Part shown: positions 10,401 to 18,477 of the stretch, piece by piece | Layout of the letters: each line of letters opens with the position of its first letter | Position numbering within the stretch: position 1 is the first letter of the stretch | Source of the DNA: a virus | Direction: 5' to 3' (one strand) | Virus record (IMG/VR): IMGVR_UViG_3300025120_000077 | Location: 1-52,156 of that record | Length of the DNA stretch: 52,156 bases | Translations under genes and position numbers: made by a program | The notes under the pieces: generated by a model | Database searches by the model: none | What the model was told of the DNA's origin: nothing | The model's input: the letters and a program-made list of their open reading frames with translations, nothing else

Positions 10401-11941
10401 TTTATGGATCAGATAAATTTTTTACTGATTCAAAAAGAGGAGCTGTACTAAGACTTCGAGGAGGAGAATCTGGCCCTGAAGCACTGTCAGTTATTTCTGA
10501 GGCGGGAATGCGCAGTTGGTTTAGAGACTTTTTTGTTGACACCATAGGCAATCAAAAGCTTGGTGGTTATGATCCTTACATGAATGAGTATGTATTAGCG
10601 ACAAATGGAGAGTCTATACCAGGCTTTTCAAATTGCTTACTATGTGGCGTAACTGAAAATGTATTAGTTAATCCAGGCGAAGAAACTATCTATTGTGTTA
10701 ATGTCACACAAGAAGTAGGAACTGTATCAATTAGTTATGTTATACCAAACGCTCAAGGAGAAGACGTTATAACAGAAGTAAACACCCCAAGCACTGGAAC
10801 AGGATTAGTAGATGTAATAACGGAACAAGGGCTAGATATAGAAACACAAAGCAGCAGTACTGTTGGTTACACCATTGAAGCTGTTTATAACAATGTTACT
10901 TTTACTACAGGTGTTGTGTTTGTTAGCGGAACATTAGATATAAATAAAAATAATGTTGATGCAACAGATGTAACTTTAAGAATTACAACTACATCAGTGG
11001 TTCCAGATACGATTCAAATTACAACATCATGTCCCATACAAAACATTTTGAGTATATATAACATTGCTGTAACAAGTAGTAATGAAGCAGGGCAGTTTAT
11101 TCATAATCAATACTCGTGGATAGACGGAACCTTCTCTTCTCCGTTACATTCAAATCAAATAACATTTTCTTCAGACACTTCTTCTGATCCTATTATTTCA
11201 CAGTTTAGCAATGTATCCGGACCAATTGGTTCGGGCATAGTGCCTAGTGAAGGCGCAACGGTTAACATTATTAGCAATCAACTAGCGACTGATAATTATG
11301 TTTTTGATGGTTCGACAAACCAATTTAGATATTTAAGAACAGACACTTCTTATGCAAACAACTCAATTGAAATAAGAAATCTACTTAGTGATTCTAATTT
11401 AGCTACGCCAATATTAACAAGTGGTAATAAAAATTACGCACAATTTACTATGCCTAATAACACTGGTAGTAACTTGTATTTAATTTGGGATTACAGAAAA
11501 CCCACACAAACGTTATTAAATTATGACGCTACATCGGCAAGAAATGCGTGCTGTGGAGCAGTCGTAGGACCTGTAGTCTCTTGTGGAAATGTAACAGGTT
11601 ATAGCGGAGGTGAGGCTTTTCCCGACGTACAAGTTATTGATTTAGGTTCAGCTACTGGGGTTGTAACTTTGACGTTTGATGCCTTTACAGTTGTAGATAA
11701 ATTTATATTAGAGTTTGACGGAGTAGAAGTAATAAATACAGGATATCGAGGATCAACTGGATACCAAGGATCATTAAATTCTTTCCTTGCATCACAAGGT
11801 TTACCGGCAGAAACTATCACCGCTCCTGGAAACGGTACGGCTGTGTTTACTAAAAGCACGGCTACAACCACAGCTACGCTGAAGGTTTTTGCACCGTTCC
11901 CTAGTACTTATTGGACTGTAACAGTATCATGTCCAGTATAA
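7460..11941 (+). CDS. Tail muzzle (nozzle) protein, main piece
   Basis: A 1493-residue protein that starts where the previous one breaks off (IDQFTAETLLVIKKPPVEAP), followed by the conserved FVCFAYRYQYEDGEYSATSQ. Around residues 870-1045 is the most conserved muzzle block, including LYGPIERLHARRTDILVLQE, DKFFTDSKRGAVLRLRGG and KLGGYDPYMNEYVLA. Residues beyond about 1060 are Ig-like and Thr/Ser-rich. The last 120 residues form a beta domain (FILEFDGVEVINTGYRG) that recurs in phage tail proteins. It would form the DNA-conducting nozzle at the tail tip. It starts 3 bases after the upstream TAA, which suggests termination-reinitiation coupling. Confidence 0.75.
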   Translation: MAAYIDQFTAETLLVIKKPPVEAPTVVPFKAASENNFLEDRFVCFAYRYQYEDGEYSATSQFSNAAFTAKPFKFSVDSYLNEGMINASNAVTITFNSGGSLVKAIELLFKEFNDPTIKVIESLNRLNLGIGNDELTTYTFDNQKIFTVLPEYEILRLYDNVPLLAQAQTLMGNRLVYGNYVEGYDLKDRFNYPIRLNYDTTLKTSSIDVVDITSSEANGGYDLGGYLHVFGCEVLMEIDPTLLVAGSSITWSIQIEHSSFQGQTPFPVETTTSRNVSFTYTLPQTFSSVYELTQSTDFVSKIGSSTNIQTVANSCNGTTFTDVFNCAIPNQLDAYFKKASGIAAVNEPFQIFGSPANNFIGIQLVAMEFVDNINTPTQTFYEYYTILSSSVSYSSSSNNFSLHSNRGYEIGIIYMDDFNRSSTALVSPENTIHVGCADSITKNEIQVTIPGGTTTPPQIAPRWATRYKFVIKPDKTTYETIYTNVYFEDPDTFAAYFLLEGENANKVQAGDRLIVKIDTVGPTNTCTFTTVLEKENKASQFIEIDNPLDPGGTKVAVPAGTYMKLNPNNFSIQNSQEVGGNFISYPPVAATSGNGNGYPCANFPVTVKNPVTTGSPIANVDYTIPEGSTVKIRYRNFRAGYFQPFIGQVQYLYEGEIVSTALYSNFKAFFEGENVIDSINADGISCNGTIKCLDPPNTNVYDNTLYEPSPAADPKNILIGTANTQISSAENINYWRFAKNTDTGETFLMATGTVGSRPSTAVASLQIEVIRRETSIVFETLPLDALPDVWYENGKSFAIDNQGQHSGDVQNQVINFQNSVQPITPQDAIVDTGFSNCITFGNGVESYKIRDSITGKEINFGNRVSTTSTQIYKEAHRFADLTYSGVFNDESNVNKLNEFNLGLLNFKPLEDLYGPIERLHARRTDILVLQEDKISYVLQGKDLLTDASGGGALTSVPTVLGQQIARDEEFGISNNPESFAVYGSDKFFTDSKRGAVLRLRGGESGPEALSVISEAGMRSWFRDFFVDTIGNQKLGGYDPYMNEYVLATNGESIPGFSNCLLCGVTENVLVNPGEETIYCVNVTQEVGTVSISYVIPNAQGEDVITEVNTPSTGTGLVDVITEQGLDIETQSSSTVGYTIEAVYNNVTFTTGVVFVSGTLDINKNNVDATDVTLRITTTSVVPDTIQITTSCPIQNILSIYNIAVTSSNEAGQFIHNQYSWIDGTFSSPLHSNQITFSSDTSSDPIISQFSNVSGPIGSGIVPSEGATVNIISNQLATDNYVFDGSTNQFRYLRTDTSYANNSIEIRNLLSDSNLATPILTSGNKNYAQFTMPNNTGSNLYLIWDYRKPTQTLLNYDATSARNACCGAVVGPVVSCGNVTGYSGGEAFPDVQVIDLGSATGVVTLTFDAFTVVDKFILEFDGVEVINTGYRGSTGYQGSLNSFLASQGLPAETITAPGNGTAVFTKSTATTTATLKVFAPFPSTYWTVTVSCPV

Positions 11942-11953
11942 AATAAATTAATT

Positions 11954-13087
11954 ATGGCAGTAGGAACATATTTTTTTGACACCGCAACATTTGCAAACGC
12001 ATCCACTGTTTACACGGATCAAGGTTTAACCTTAATCGCGCCCGATGGATTTTATTCAGATGATATAATTGTAAGAGAACAAATAACTGGTAAATTACAA
12101 GTAGCGGAGACGTGTGATTGTTCCGCCGTTACACCTACACCTACGCCTACGCCAGCTACACCTACACCTACGGCAGCTACACCTACACCTACGGCTTTGC
12201 CCCCCACAGCTACAGCGGTTCCACCTCAGCCTACAGTACGCCCTAACCCTCCTACAGCAACACCACCCCCCGTAACAGAACCAATAGCTGGATTTTATTA
12301 TAGATTAGAGCCATGTGTGCCTTGTAATACTACTGAGATTAGGTACATGTTCTCTCTAACAGCACTTACTAACAATCAAAGGTATTTAGAAGCAGAAACG
12401 GGATGTTATTATACTTATACGGATGATGTTAGTTATCCTCCTTTAGTAGCAGTTCCAGTTAATTTAATTATTAATCCATCTGAACTTGCAGGTGAAACAT
12501 CATGTCCTCCTGTGCCTACAGGCCCTCCAGTAAATAATTATATTGTTTCAAAATGTACAACCAATATAAGGTCTATATTCTCTACAACTACAAATTATAA
12601 TAACTTTACTAGAATGGGTGGGGCTTCTGGAACGTATCAGATATTAGGGACTAGTAATGATGCCAACCTATTCCCAACAGTAACTGGTTTACAGTGTGTT
12701 GACGACCAAGGCAGATTAGAGTCAAATACTAATTTCAGTGGGTGTGCAAGTAATTGTCCTGATAACCAATCCTATTTCACATTAAATAGATGTAACAATC
12801 CAAATAACGCTAATATAGGATCACTTATAACTATGAATACAGCTGAATATTGGGAGGCTAGTCCATTCGGTTATCAAACTGGAGATGTAGTTTATGCGCC
12901 TAGTACAGGTAAGTGTTATACTTTAGGCCCAACAAGAACAGGAACTGGCGGCGCCGATCCAATAAATTTAAATGGGTCTTATAAAGTACAAAGTTGTTAC
13001 GAATGTTCTAATTTTGAAAGTCCTGATGCGGGATTTGAGCAGCCCAATACCTTTACAGACTTTGATATTAGAAACCGTCCTTTTTAA
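11954..13087 (+). CDS. Tail adhesin-like protein with mucin-like Pro/Thr linker
   Basis: A 377-residue protein. Residues 1-58 form a small N-terminal beta domain (probably anchoring to the tail). Residues about 59-112 are a Pro/Thr repeat linker (TPTPTPATPTPTAATPTPTA). Residues about 113-377 form a Cys-rich, Asn/Thr-rich domain with many CxxC-like pairs. It lies after the muzzle and just before three glycan-modifying genes. The linker type recurs in the protein encoded at 16646, and such Pro/Thr stretches are typical O-glycosylation targets. Receptor binding is inferred from position and architecture; no enzymatic motif is seen. Confidence 0.6.
   Translation: MAVGTYFFDTATFANASTVYTDQGLTLIAPDGFYSDDIIVREQITGKLQVAETCDCSAVTPTPTPTPATPTPTAATPTPTALPPTATAVPPQPTVRPNPPTATPPPVTEPIAGFYYRLEPCVPCNTTEIRYMFSLTALTNNQRYLEAETGCYYTYTDDVSYPPLVAVPVNLIINPSELAGETSCPPVPTGPPVNNYIVSKCTTNIRSIFSTTTNYNNFTRMGGASGTYQILGTSNDANLFPTVTGLQCVDDQGRLESNTNFSGCASNCPDNQSYFTLNRCNNPNNANIGSLITMNTAEYWEASPFGYQTGDVVYAPSTGKCYTLGPTRTGTGGADPINLNGSYKVQSCYECSNFESPDAGFEQPNTFTDFDIRNRPF
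12130..12197 (+). repeat. In-frame CCTACA/CCTACG microsatellite-like repeat
   Basis: Six-base units of the CCTACA/CCTACG type, some interrupted by GCAGCT, encode the Thr-Pro linker of the adhesin-like protein. The repeat is prone to slippage in whole Thr-Pro steps, so linker length may vary between isolates. Confidence 0.8.
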
Positions 13088-13107
13088 ATTAAATCAAATG
13101 AAATCAA

Positions 13108-14325
13108 ATGGAATCTATATTTATTCAAATTGCGAGTTATCGCGACCCAGAGCTAATACCAACAATTGATGATTTATTAGCTAACGCAAGTAGTCCAGAA
13201 GCATTAACTATATGCATTGCACATCAGCACAGTGAGGAAGATCAGTGGGATACTTTACAAAAGTATGCTGATGACGGAAGGTTTATTATTATTGACATAC
13301 CCCATACTGAATCACTCGGAGCGTGTTGGGCAAGAAATCAAATACAGCAACACTACGACGGACAAAAATATACCCTTCAGTTAGACTCGCACCATAGATT
13401 TATAAAAGGTTGGGATACGGAGTGTATAAAAATGCTCAAAGATTTACAGAAAAAAGGCCATAAAAAACCTTTGCTTACAAGTTATATTTCTTCTTACAAT
13501 CCTGAGAATGACCCCGAAGAAAGGCAACAAACCCCTTGGGGGATGTCTTTTGATAAATTTACTCCTGAAGGTGTAGTGTTTTTTTTACCTTATCACATGG
13601 ATAATGATTACACTGAACCAATAAAAGCTCGGTTTTATTCAGCTCATTTTGCTTTTACGGTTGGTGATTTTTGCAAGGAAGTTCCTCATGATCCTATGTT
13701 ATATTTTCATGGTGAAGAAATAACTATAGCAGTTAGAGCCTACACCCATGGGTATGATTTATTTCACCCCCATAAAATTATTGCATGGCATGAGTACACT
13801 AGAAAGGGAAGAACAAAACATTGGGATGACGACGTCACATGGGGAGAAAAAAATAATAGGGCGCATGATAGAACTAGAATGCTCTTAGGAATAGACGGAT
13901 CAGTATGCTCTCCATGTAATAAAAAAAGTTTTGAAGGTTATAATATAGGGGAGATTAGATCTATTTCTGATTATGAGGTTTATGCGGGCTTAAGGTTTAG
14001 AGACAGAGCAATAACTGAATCGTGCGGTAAAAACCTACCGCCACCAGGCAATAATCAAAATGTGTTTTTACCTGTATTTAGATATCCATTGGCTGTAGAT
14101 GTAAGTCAATTTCACAAAAATGATTATACGTTTTGCGCTTTAATTTGTGCAGATGAAAACCAACAAGAACTTTACAGAAAAGATTACTCTGACTGGAATA
14201 CTTTGATAAAGCAAAAAGATCTTGTTTTACAGATAGAAGCTAACGTAAAAAAACCTCACTTACTTATACTTTGGGCACATTCCAAAAAAGATGGGTGGTC
14301 AGAAAAAATTGTTAAGAATCTATGA
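13108..14325 (+). CDS. GT60-like polypeptide GlcNAc-transferase
   Basis: A 405-residue protein beginning IFIQIASYRDPELIPTIDDL, the signature opening of the GlcNAc family (CAZy GT60, Skp1/mucin-type UDP-GlcNAc:polypeptide transferases). The catalytic region has LQLDSHHRF at residues 91-98, giving the D93-x-H95 metal/nucleotide motif. Later conserved pieces include FYSAHFAFT, FHGEEI and HEYTRKGRTKHW. Members transfer GlcNAc to Thr or hydroxyproline of proteins. The gene sits between two Pro/Thr-rich tail genes and overlaps the next gene by 4 bases (ATGA). A role in glycosylating the phage's own tail is inferred; host-glycan modification is the alternative. Confidence 0.75.
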   Translation: MESIFIQIASYRDPELIPTIDDLLANASSPEALTICIAHQHSEEDQWDTLQKYADDGRFIIIDIPHTESLGACWARNQIQQHYDGQKYTLQLDSHHRFIKGWDTECIKMLKDLQKKGHKKPLLTSYISSYNPENDPEERQQTPWGMSFDKFTPEGVVFFLPYHMDNDYTEPIKARFYSAHFAFTVGDFCKEVPHDPMLYFHGEEITIAVRAYTHGYDLFHPHKIIAWHEYTRKGRTKHWDDDVTWGEKNNRAHDRTRMLLGIDGSVCSPCNKKSFEGYNIGEIRSISDYEVYAGLRFRDRAITESCGKNLPPPGNNQNVFLPVFRYPLAVDVSQFHKNDYTFCALICADENQQELYRKDYSDWNTLIKQKDLVLQIEANVKKPHLLILWAHSKKDGWSEKIVKNL

Positions 14326-15014
14326 TTTACAATATAAAAAATTACCACAACGGAGAAAACTACAATTTTAACCTTTACAATAATTGTTACATTAGTAATA
14401 TTGTACGAGAAGGAAATATATATGAGGCGTTTTTACATAATGTTTTTGAAGAATATATTGATAAGCAAAGTGTTGTTGTGGAAGGAGGTTGTCACATAGG
14501 ATTGCACAGCGTTAAACTTTCAAGGTTATGTAAAACCCTACATTGTTTTGAACCTTTACAATCATCTTTTAATTTACTTAATCAAAACCTTTCTTTAAAT
14601 AATTGCACAAACACTTACTTGTCAAAAAAAGCGCTTTCAGATAAAAAGGAGATTGTTAAATTTAATTGGGTCGGTAATGGAAACCCAGGAGCAAGTGGTT
14701 TAGAAAAAAATCCTATGGGTAATATAAACTTAAATTCAACATCACAAACAGCACAATGCATTACTATAGATGAAATAGATTTAGATAAATTTGATTTTTT
14801 AAAACTAGATATTGAAGGTTATGAGCCTAAAGCATTAAAAGGAGGTTTACGGACAATTAAAAAATTTAAACCTATAATAGTTTTAGAATGTTGGGCGGAT
14901 CATTATGGTAACTCAAACATAGATCATACTAAATTAACGTTTCAACATATTCTAGATTTAGGTTACAGTGTTAAACAAATAAGCCACAGTGATTATTTAT
15001 TTGTTCCTATATGA
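14322..15014 (+). CDS. FkbM-family SAM-dependent methyltransferase
   Basis: A 230-residue protein with the Rossmann SAM-binding motif VVVEGGCHIGLHSVKL (about residues 51-66), then LHCFEPLQSSFNLL and, near residue 161, LKLDIEGYEPKALKGG, the defining FkbM motif. FkbM enzymes O-methylate sugars or related hydroxyls. It overlaps its two glycosyltransferase neighbours by 4 bases on each side, so all three are translationally coupled. It probably caps or modifies the sugar added by them. The substrate is not visible from sequence. Confidence 0.85.
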   Translation: MIYNIKNYHNGENYNFNLYNNCYISNIVREGNIYEAFLHNVFEEYIDKQSVVVEGGCHIGLHSVKLSRLCKTLHCFEPLQSSFNLLNQNLSLNNCTNTYLSKKALSDKKEIVKFNWVGNGNPGASGLEKNPMGNINLNSTSQTAQCITIDEIDLDKFDFLKLDIEGYEPKALKGGLRTIKKFKPIIVLECWADHYGNSNIDHTKLTFQHILDLGYSVKQISHSDYLFVPI

Positions 15015-16627
15015 TACCAAGAATTATACATCAAACCTTTGAAACAGAATTGACTCCGCCAGGTATGTCTAATGCAAGAGAAAGTTGGCGTATTAATAAT
15101 CAGAATTACATTTACAAGTTTTACAATGCTAATAAAAGAATAGAATTTATTAAAAAAAATTTTAATTCTGATGTTTTACAAGCTTATCACAACATCATAC
15201 CAGGTGCTTTTAAAGCTGATTTATTTCGGTACTGTGTTCTATACATACAAGGCGGAGTTTATGCTGATGTTGACACTATATGTTTAAAGCCTTTATCTTA
15301 TTACATAAATAAAACAGATGATTTAGTGGTAGTAAGAGATGATCCTATGGCAAAAAAATGGTTAGCTAATGGGTTTTTAGCTTGTAATCCTAACCACCCA
15401 CTTTTATTATATGCTATACAAAAAGCCGTGCAAAACATACAAAGCCAAGAAAAAAAGTTTTATTTGGACTACACAGGCCCAGGGTTGCTAGGTAAATCTT
15501 TAAACCATGTTTTAAATAGAGATATAGAGACTGAATATGATTTAGGTATATTTAACATTAACAATTACCAACTAAAAATTCTAAAACATAATTTTAGTAC
15601 AACTCAGTTTACGTTTGAAAGTATGCCCGTGATACATGTGGAATACCCTGAATATAGAAAGGAGATGGAGGCCATAAATAATAAACCTTTTTATTTCTAT
15701 GTTCAGACAAATAATCTGTTTACAAGAAAACAAATTAATTTACTTAAACAAGAAATTCGACCTGCCGTTTCACACAACTTAACGATACACCCAACTAAAG
15801 ATGGATACACTGGAGTAGCAAGATTAGACAACGACACATCTAGAACTGAGTTTATGAAAAAGTTGGGGGAGTCGAAAGAATTAATTGAGTACAAATTTGA
15901 TTCTAGATTTAACGTTTTAAAAAAATCTACGCATAAGATTAAAAATATACAGGGCCATTTTAAATTTGAAGATTATCGAGCTTTTAATTATAAATCAAAA
16001 CTTTATTATAGCGTTGCCTATTTAGATGAAAACTTTAACACATATATGGGTGTATTGGATAGTGAATATAATTTTATTGGTAGGATTGATATTGATAGAA
16101 AAAACAAAATGTCATTTGTAGAAAACAAAGAAGTAGATTGGGAAAAAAATTGGTTGTTTTTTGAAAACAAAAAAGATTTATATTTTATTTATTCTACTAC
16201 TCCAAATCTAATTATATATAAATGTACTGACTTTAATCAATTAACATTTAAAGAAACCGTCAATACGTTAAATATATTTTCTTCGGGTTTGCCTCAAGAT
16301 CAACTATATTTTACACAAAACATTACCACAGGCGGATCGACTAATCCCATATTTATAAAAGAATATAATTGTTTTGTTTATTTAATACACACTAAAATAT
16401 ATGCACAAAGAAAATATAATCATTATTTAGTAGGTTTAGATCTTGATTTAAAATTAACATTTTTAAACCCGATACCTTTTATAAGTGCAAATGTCGGATA
16501 TAGTTTAATGTTTATAACTACTATGGTTAAAAACCAAAACGATATAGTTATAAGCGGTGGAGTTGAAGATAATCAAAATTTTGTTTGGCAAATCCCATTT
16601 TCACATTTAAAAATACCTAACAAATAA
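15011..16627 (+). CDS. GT32-like glycosyltransferase fused to a probable beta-propeller
   Basis: A 538-residue protein in two parts. Residues 1-230 are a sugar-transferase domain with the DXD family pattern: IPRIIHQTFE at the start, AFKADLFRYCVLYIQGGVYA, and D86-V87-D88. Residues about 250-538 contain repeated segments such as FEDYRAFNYKSKLYYSVAY and WEKNWLFFENKKDLYFIYS. These resemble the blades of five-bladed propellers in GH32/43/130-type proteins, but no catalytic set is identified. The chain could transfer one sugar and bind or process another. The first domain is confident; the propeller is inferred from motif spacing. Confidence 0.75.
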   Translation: MIPRIIHQTFETELTPPGMSNARESWRINNQNYIYKFYNANKRIEFIKKNFNSDVLQAYHNIIPGAFKADLFRYCVLYIQGGVYADVDTICLKPLSYYINKTDDLVVVRDDPMAKKWLANGFLACNPNHPLLLYAIQKAVQNIQSQEKKFYLDYTGPGLLGKSLNHVLNRDIETEYDLGIFNINNYQLKILKHNFSTTQFTFESMPVIHVEYPEYRKEMEAINNKPFYFYVQTNNLFTRKQINLLKQEIRPAVSHNLTIHPTKDGYTGVARLDNDTSRTEFMKKLGESKELIEYKFDSRFNVLKKSTHKIKNIQGHFKFEDYRAFNYKSKLYYSVAYLDENFNTYMGVLDSEYNFIGRIDIDRKNKMSFVENKEVDWEKNWLFFENKKDLYFIYSTTPNLIIYKCTDFNQLTFKETVNTLNIFSSGLPQDQLYFTQNITTGGSTNPIFIKEYNCFVYLIHTKIYAQRKYNHYLVGLDLDLKLTFLNPIPFISANVGYSLMFITTMVKNQNDIVISGGVEDNQNFVWQIPFSHLKIPNK

Positions 16628-16632
16628 AATCG

Positions 16633-16640
16633 TATTTTTG
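16633..16640 (+). promoter_or_regulatory. Bacteroidota-type -7 element TATTTTTG next to the ATG
   Basis: TATTTTTG ends 5 bases before the ATG at 16646, so a transcript from it would be nearly leaderless. The T-rich match is less specific than other copies. Confidence 0.4.
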
Positions 16641-16645
16641 TTGAC

Positions 16646-18043
16646 ATGGGTGTAGTACAATATTGTGGGCAAAGAATAGAAAATCCAGAAAACAATGGGG
16701 AGAGATATGTATCACCTGTTGGTACTTATACTGTAGGAAATAGAACTTCAATTAATATACCTATAGATTTAGTTTTTAGTGGTAATAATAGACCTTTTGT
16801 AAATGCTAAGTGGGATTCTGGAGGTCAATATAGCTCACAGTCAACAGGTCAAATAAGTGTAGCGGGAGTTTTACTAGATGCTAATGGTGTAGAGGCCATA
16901 AGATTTTATCCTGAAAGACCTTTTGGAGCTACCGCCACACAGTTTAATAATGACGTTACAGAATTTAGTTATACCACTGGAGCAACTTTACCCGCTGGTA
17001 ATTATGACATCTTAACTTTTGAGATTGATGATCCTACCAATGATTCTTATGGAAGTGGGCAGATATGTATAAGAGGAGAAGAAGCGGCAGTTGTTACCCC
17101 AGTACCTCCTACGTTTGAGCCGACAAACCCCCCTACAGCTCGTCCAGCAACTCCTACACCCACGGCGGTAACTCCTGTACCAGCAACTCCTACACCTACC
17201 CCAGTCCCCGCCAATCCCGTACCTGTTCCTATTTTACCGTTGGGGCCACAGTACACTTTGACTTATAGTGAAAACTCAAAGGGTTGGCCATCCTTTTATT
17301 CTTACAATCCTGACTACATGATTGGGATGAATAATTTCTTTTACACTTTTAATGGTGGCAATTTATATAGACACAACACCAATGTTTTAAGGAACAACTT
17401 TTACGGAAGACAATACAACTCATCAGTTACAAGTGTAATAAATGAACTTCCCATCGTAACTAAACTATTTAAAACAATAAACTTACAATCGGACGAGCCT
17501 TGGACAGTAACATTAAAAACAGATATTCAAGGGGGCGGATTTATAAGCAACGAATGGTTTGAGTTAAAGGAGGGGTCATGGTATGCAGATATTAAAAACA
17601 CAACACAAGCACCTACTATAATTTCAAATTTTGCATCTAGAGCCATTAATGGCATTGGGCGATCAAGCGGATTCAGTGGTTTACCATCAGCTAGGCAATT
17701 TGACTTCTTGTCAAGCCCAACAATTAATATTGGATCTATACTTAGCGTTGGAGACTTTTTGTATTTTAATAATGAAATAACCAATACTCCAGAATTAGCT
17801 GGTAGAGTAACGCTGATAAACATAGATTTAACACAAAACATAAATAATATTGTTATTGATGCTACTATTAATGGCGCCGAGGATCCTACAGTTGGAAACC
17901 CTTACGTTATAGGAGTAAAGAATAATACGGCTGAGTCTTATGGTCTTCTAGGACATTTCTGTAGATTTCAAATCGTAAACACGGGGCCTTCCCCAACAGA
18001 GCTCTTTGCCGTACAAGCTGAGATCATGAAAAGCTATCCATAA
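16646..18043 (+). CDS. Tail structural protein with Pro/Thr linker
   Basis: A 465-residue protein. Residues 1-147 form a beta-sandwich-like N-terminal domain. Residues about 150-195 are a Pro/Thr/Ala/Val linker (TPTPTAVTPVPATPTPTPVP). Residues about 200-465 form a conserved domain starting YTLTYSENSKGWPSFYSYNP, with NNFFYTFNGGNLYRHN, a pattern I associate with structural proteins of many marine Bacteroidota phages. It follows the glycan cassette and has its own promoter candidate. A tail spike or collar role is inferred. The linker is a plausible substrate for the upstream GT60-like enzyme. Confidence 0.65.
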   Translation: MGVVQYCGQRIENPENNGERYVSPVGTYTVGNRTSINIPIDLVFSGNNRPFVNAKWDSGGQYSSQSTGQISVAGVLLDANGVEAIRFYPERPFGATATQFNNDVTEFSYTTGATLPAGNYDILTFEIDDPTNDSYGSGQICIRGEEAAVVTPVPPTFEPTNPPTARPATPTPTAVTPVPATPTPTPVPANPVPVPILPLGPQYTLTYSENSKGWPSFYSYNPDYMIGMNNFFYTFNGGNLYRHNTNVLRNNFYGRQYNSSVTSVINELPIVTKLFKTINLQSDEPWTVTLKTDIQGGGFISNEWFELKEGSWYADIKNTTQAPTIISNFASRAINGIGRSSGFSGLPSARQFDFLSSPTINIGSILSVGDFLYFNNEITNTPELAGRVTLINIDLTQNINNIVIDATINGAEDPTVGNPYVIGVKNNTAESYGLLGHFCRFQIVNTGPSPTELFAVQAEIMKSYP

Positions 18044-18050
18044 AAAATAG

Positions 18051-18058
18051 TATCTTTG
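18051..18058 (+). promoter_or_regulatory. Bacteroidota-type -7 element TATCTTTG next to the ATG
   Basis: TATCTTTG ends 7 bases before the ATG at 18066, implying a very short or absent leader on transcripts for the GNAT and internal-protein genes. Confidence 0.5.
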
Positions 18059-18065
18059 TTAGTGT

Positions 18066-18476
18066 ATGGAGTTTGATATACGAAAACTAAATTCCACTGA
18101 CTATGACGAGGTATTAGTTGGTTGGTGGAAGGACTGGGGATGGGAGCCTCCAGCCAAAGACTTTCTGCCAGATGACGGCGAAGGAGGGTTCTTAGTATTA
18201 GACAAAGACATTCCTGTATGTGCAGGATTTATATATGTAACAAATTCAAAAGTAGCTTGGGTGGACTGGATTATATCAAATAAAAATTACGACAGCAAGA
18301 AGAAAAAGCATAGCGCTGTAATCCTATTAGTTGACACTTTAACTAATCTAGCTAAGAACTCAGGAAAAAAATATTCATATGCTCTTATAAAACATAAGGG
18401 CTTGATTAGAACATACGAGAGGCTTGGATATATTAAAGCAGACAATTACACACAAGAAATGATTAAAGTATTATAG
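18066..18476 (+). CDS. GNAT-fold acetyltransferase-like protein
   Basis: A 136-residue protein with GNAT order: N-terminal IRKLNSTDYDEVLVGWWKDW, central strands (GGFLVLDKDIPVCAGFIYVT, WVDWIISN), a helix with KHSAVILLVDTLTNLAK, and a C-terminal GLIRTYERLGYIKAD like the end of GNAT domains. The classical acetyl-CoA loop (Q/RxxGxG/A) is not obvious, so catalysis is uncertain. Similar small proteins occur among structural genes of marine phages. It is followed 1 base later by an internal virion protein gene. Confidence 0.6.
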   Translation: MEFDIRKLNSTDYDEVLVGWWKDWGWEPPAKDFLPDDGEGGFLVLDKDIPVCAGFIYVTNSKVAWVDWIISNKNYDSKKKKHSAVILLVDTLTNLAKNSGKKYSYALIKHKGLIRTYERLGYIKADNYTQEMIKVL

Positions 18477-18477
18477 T

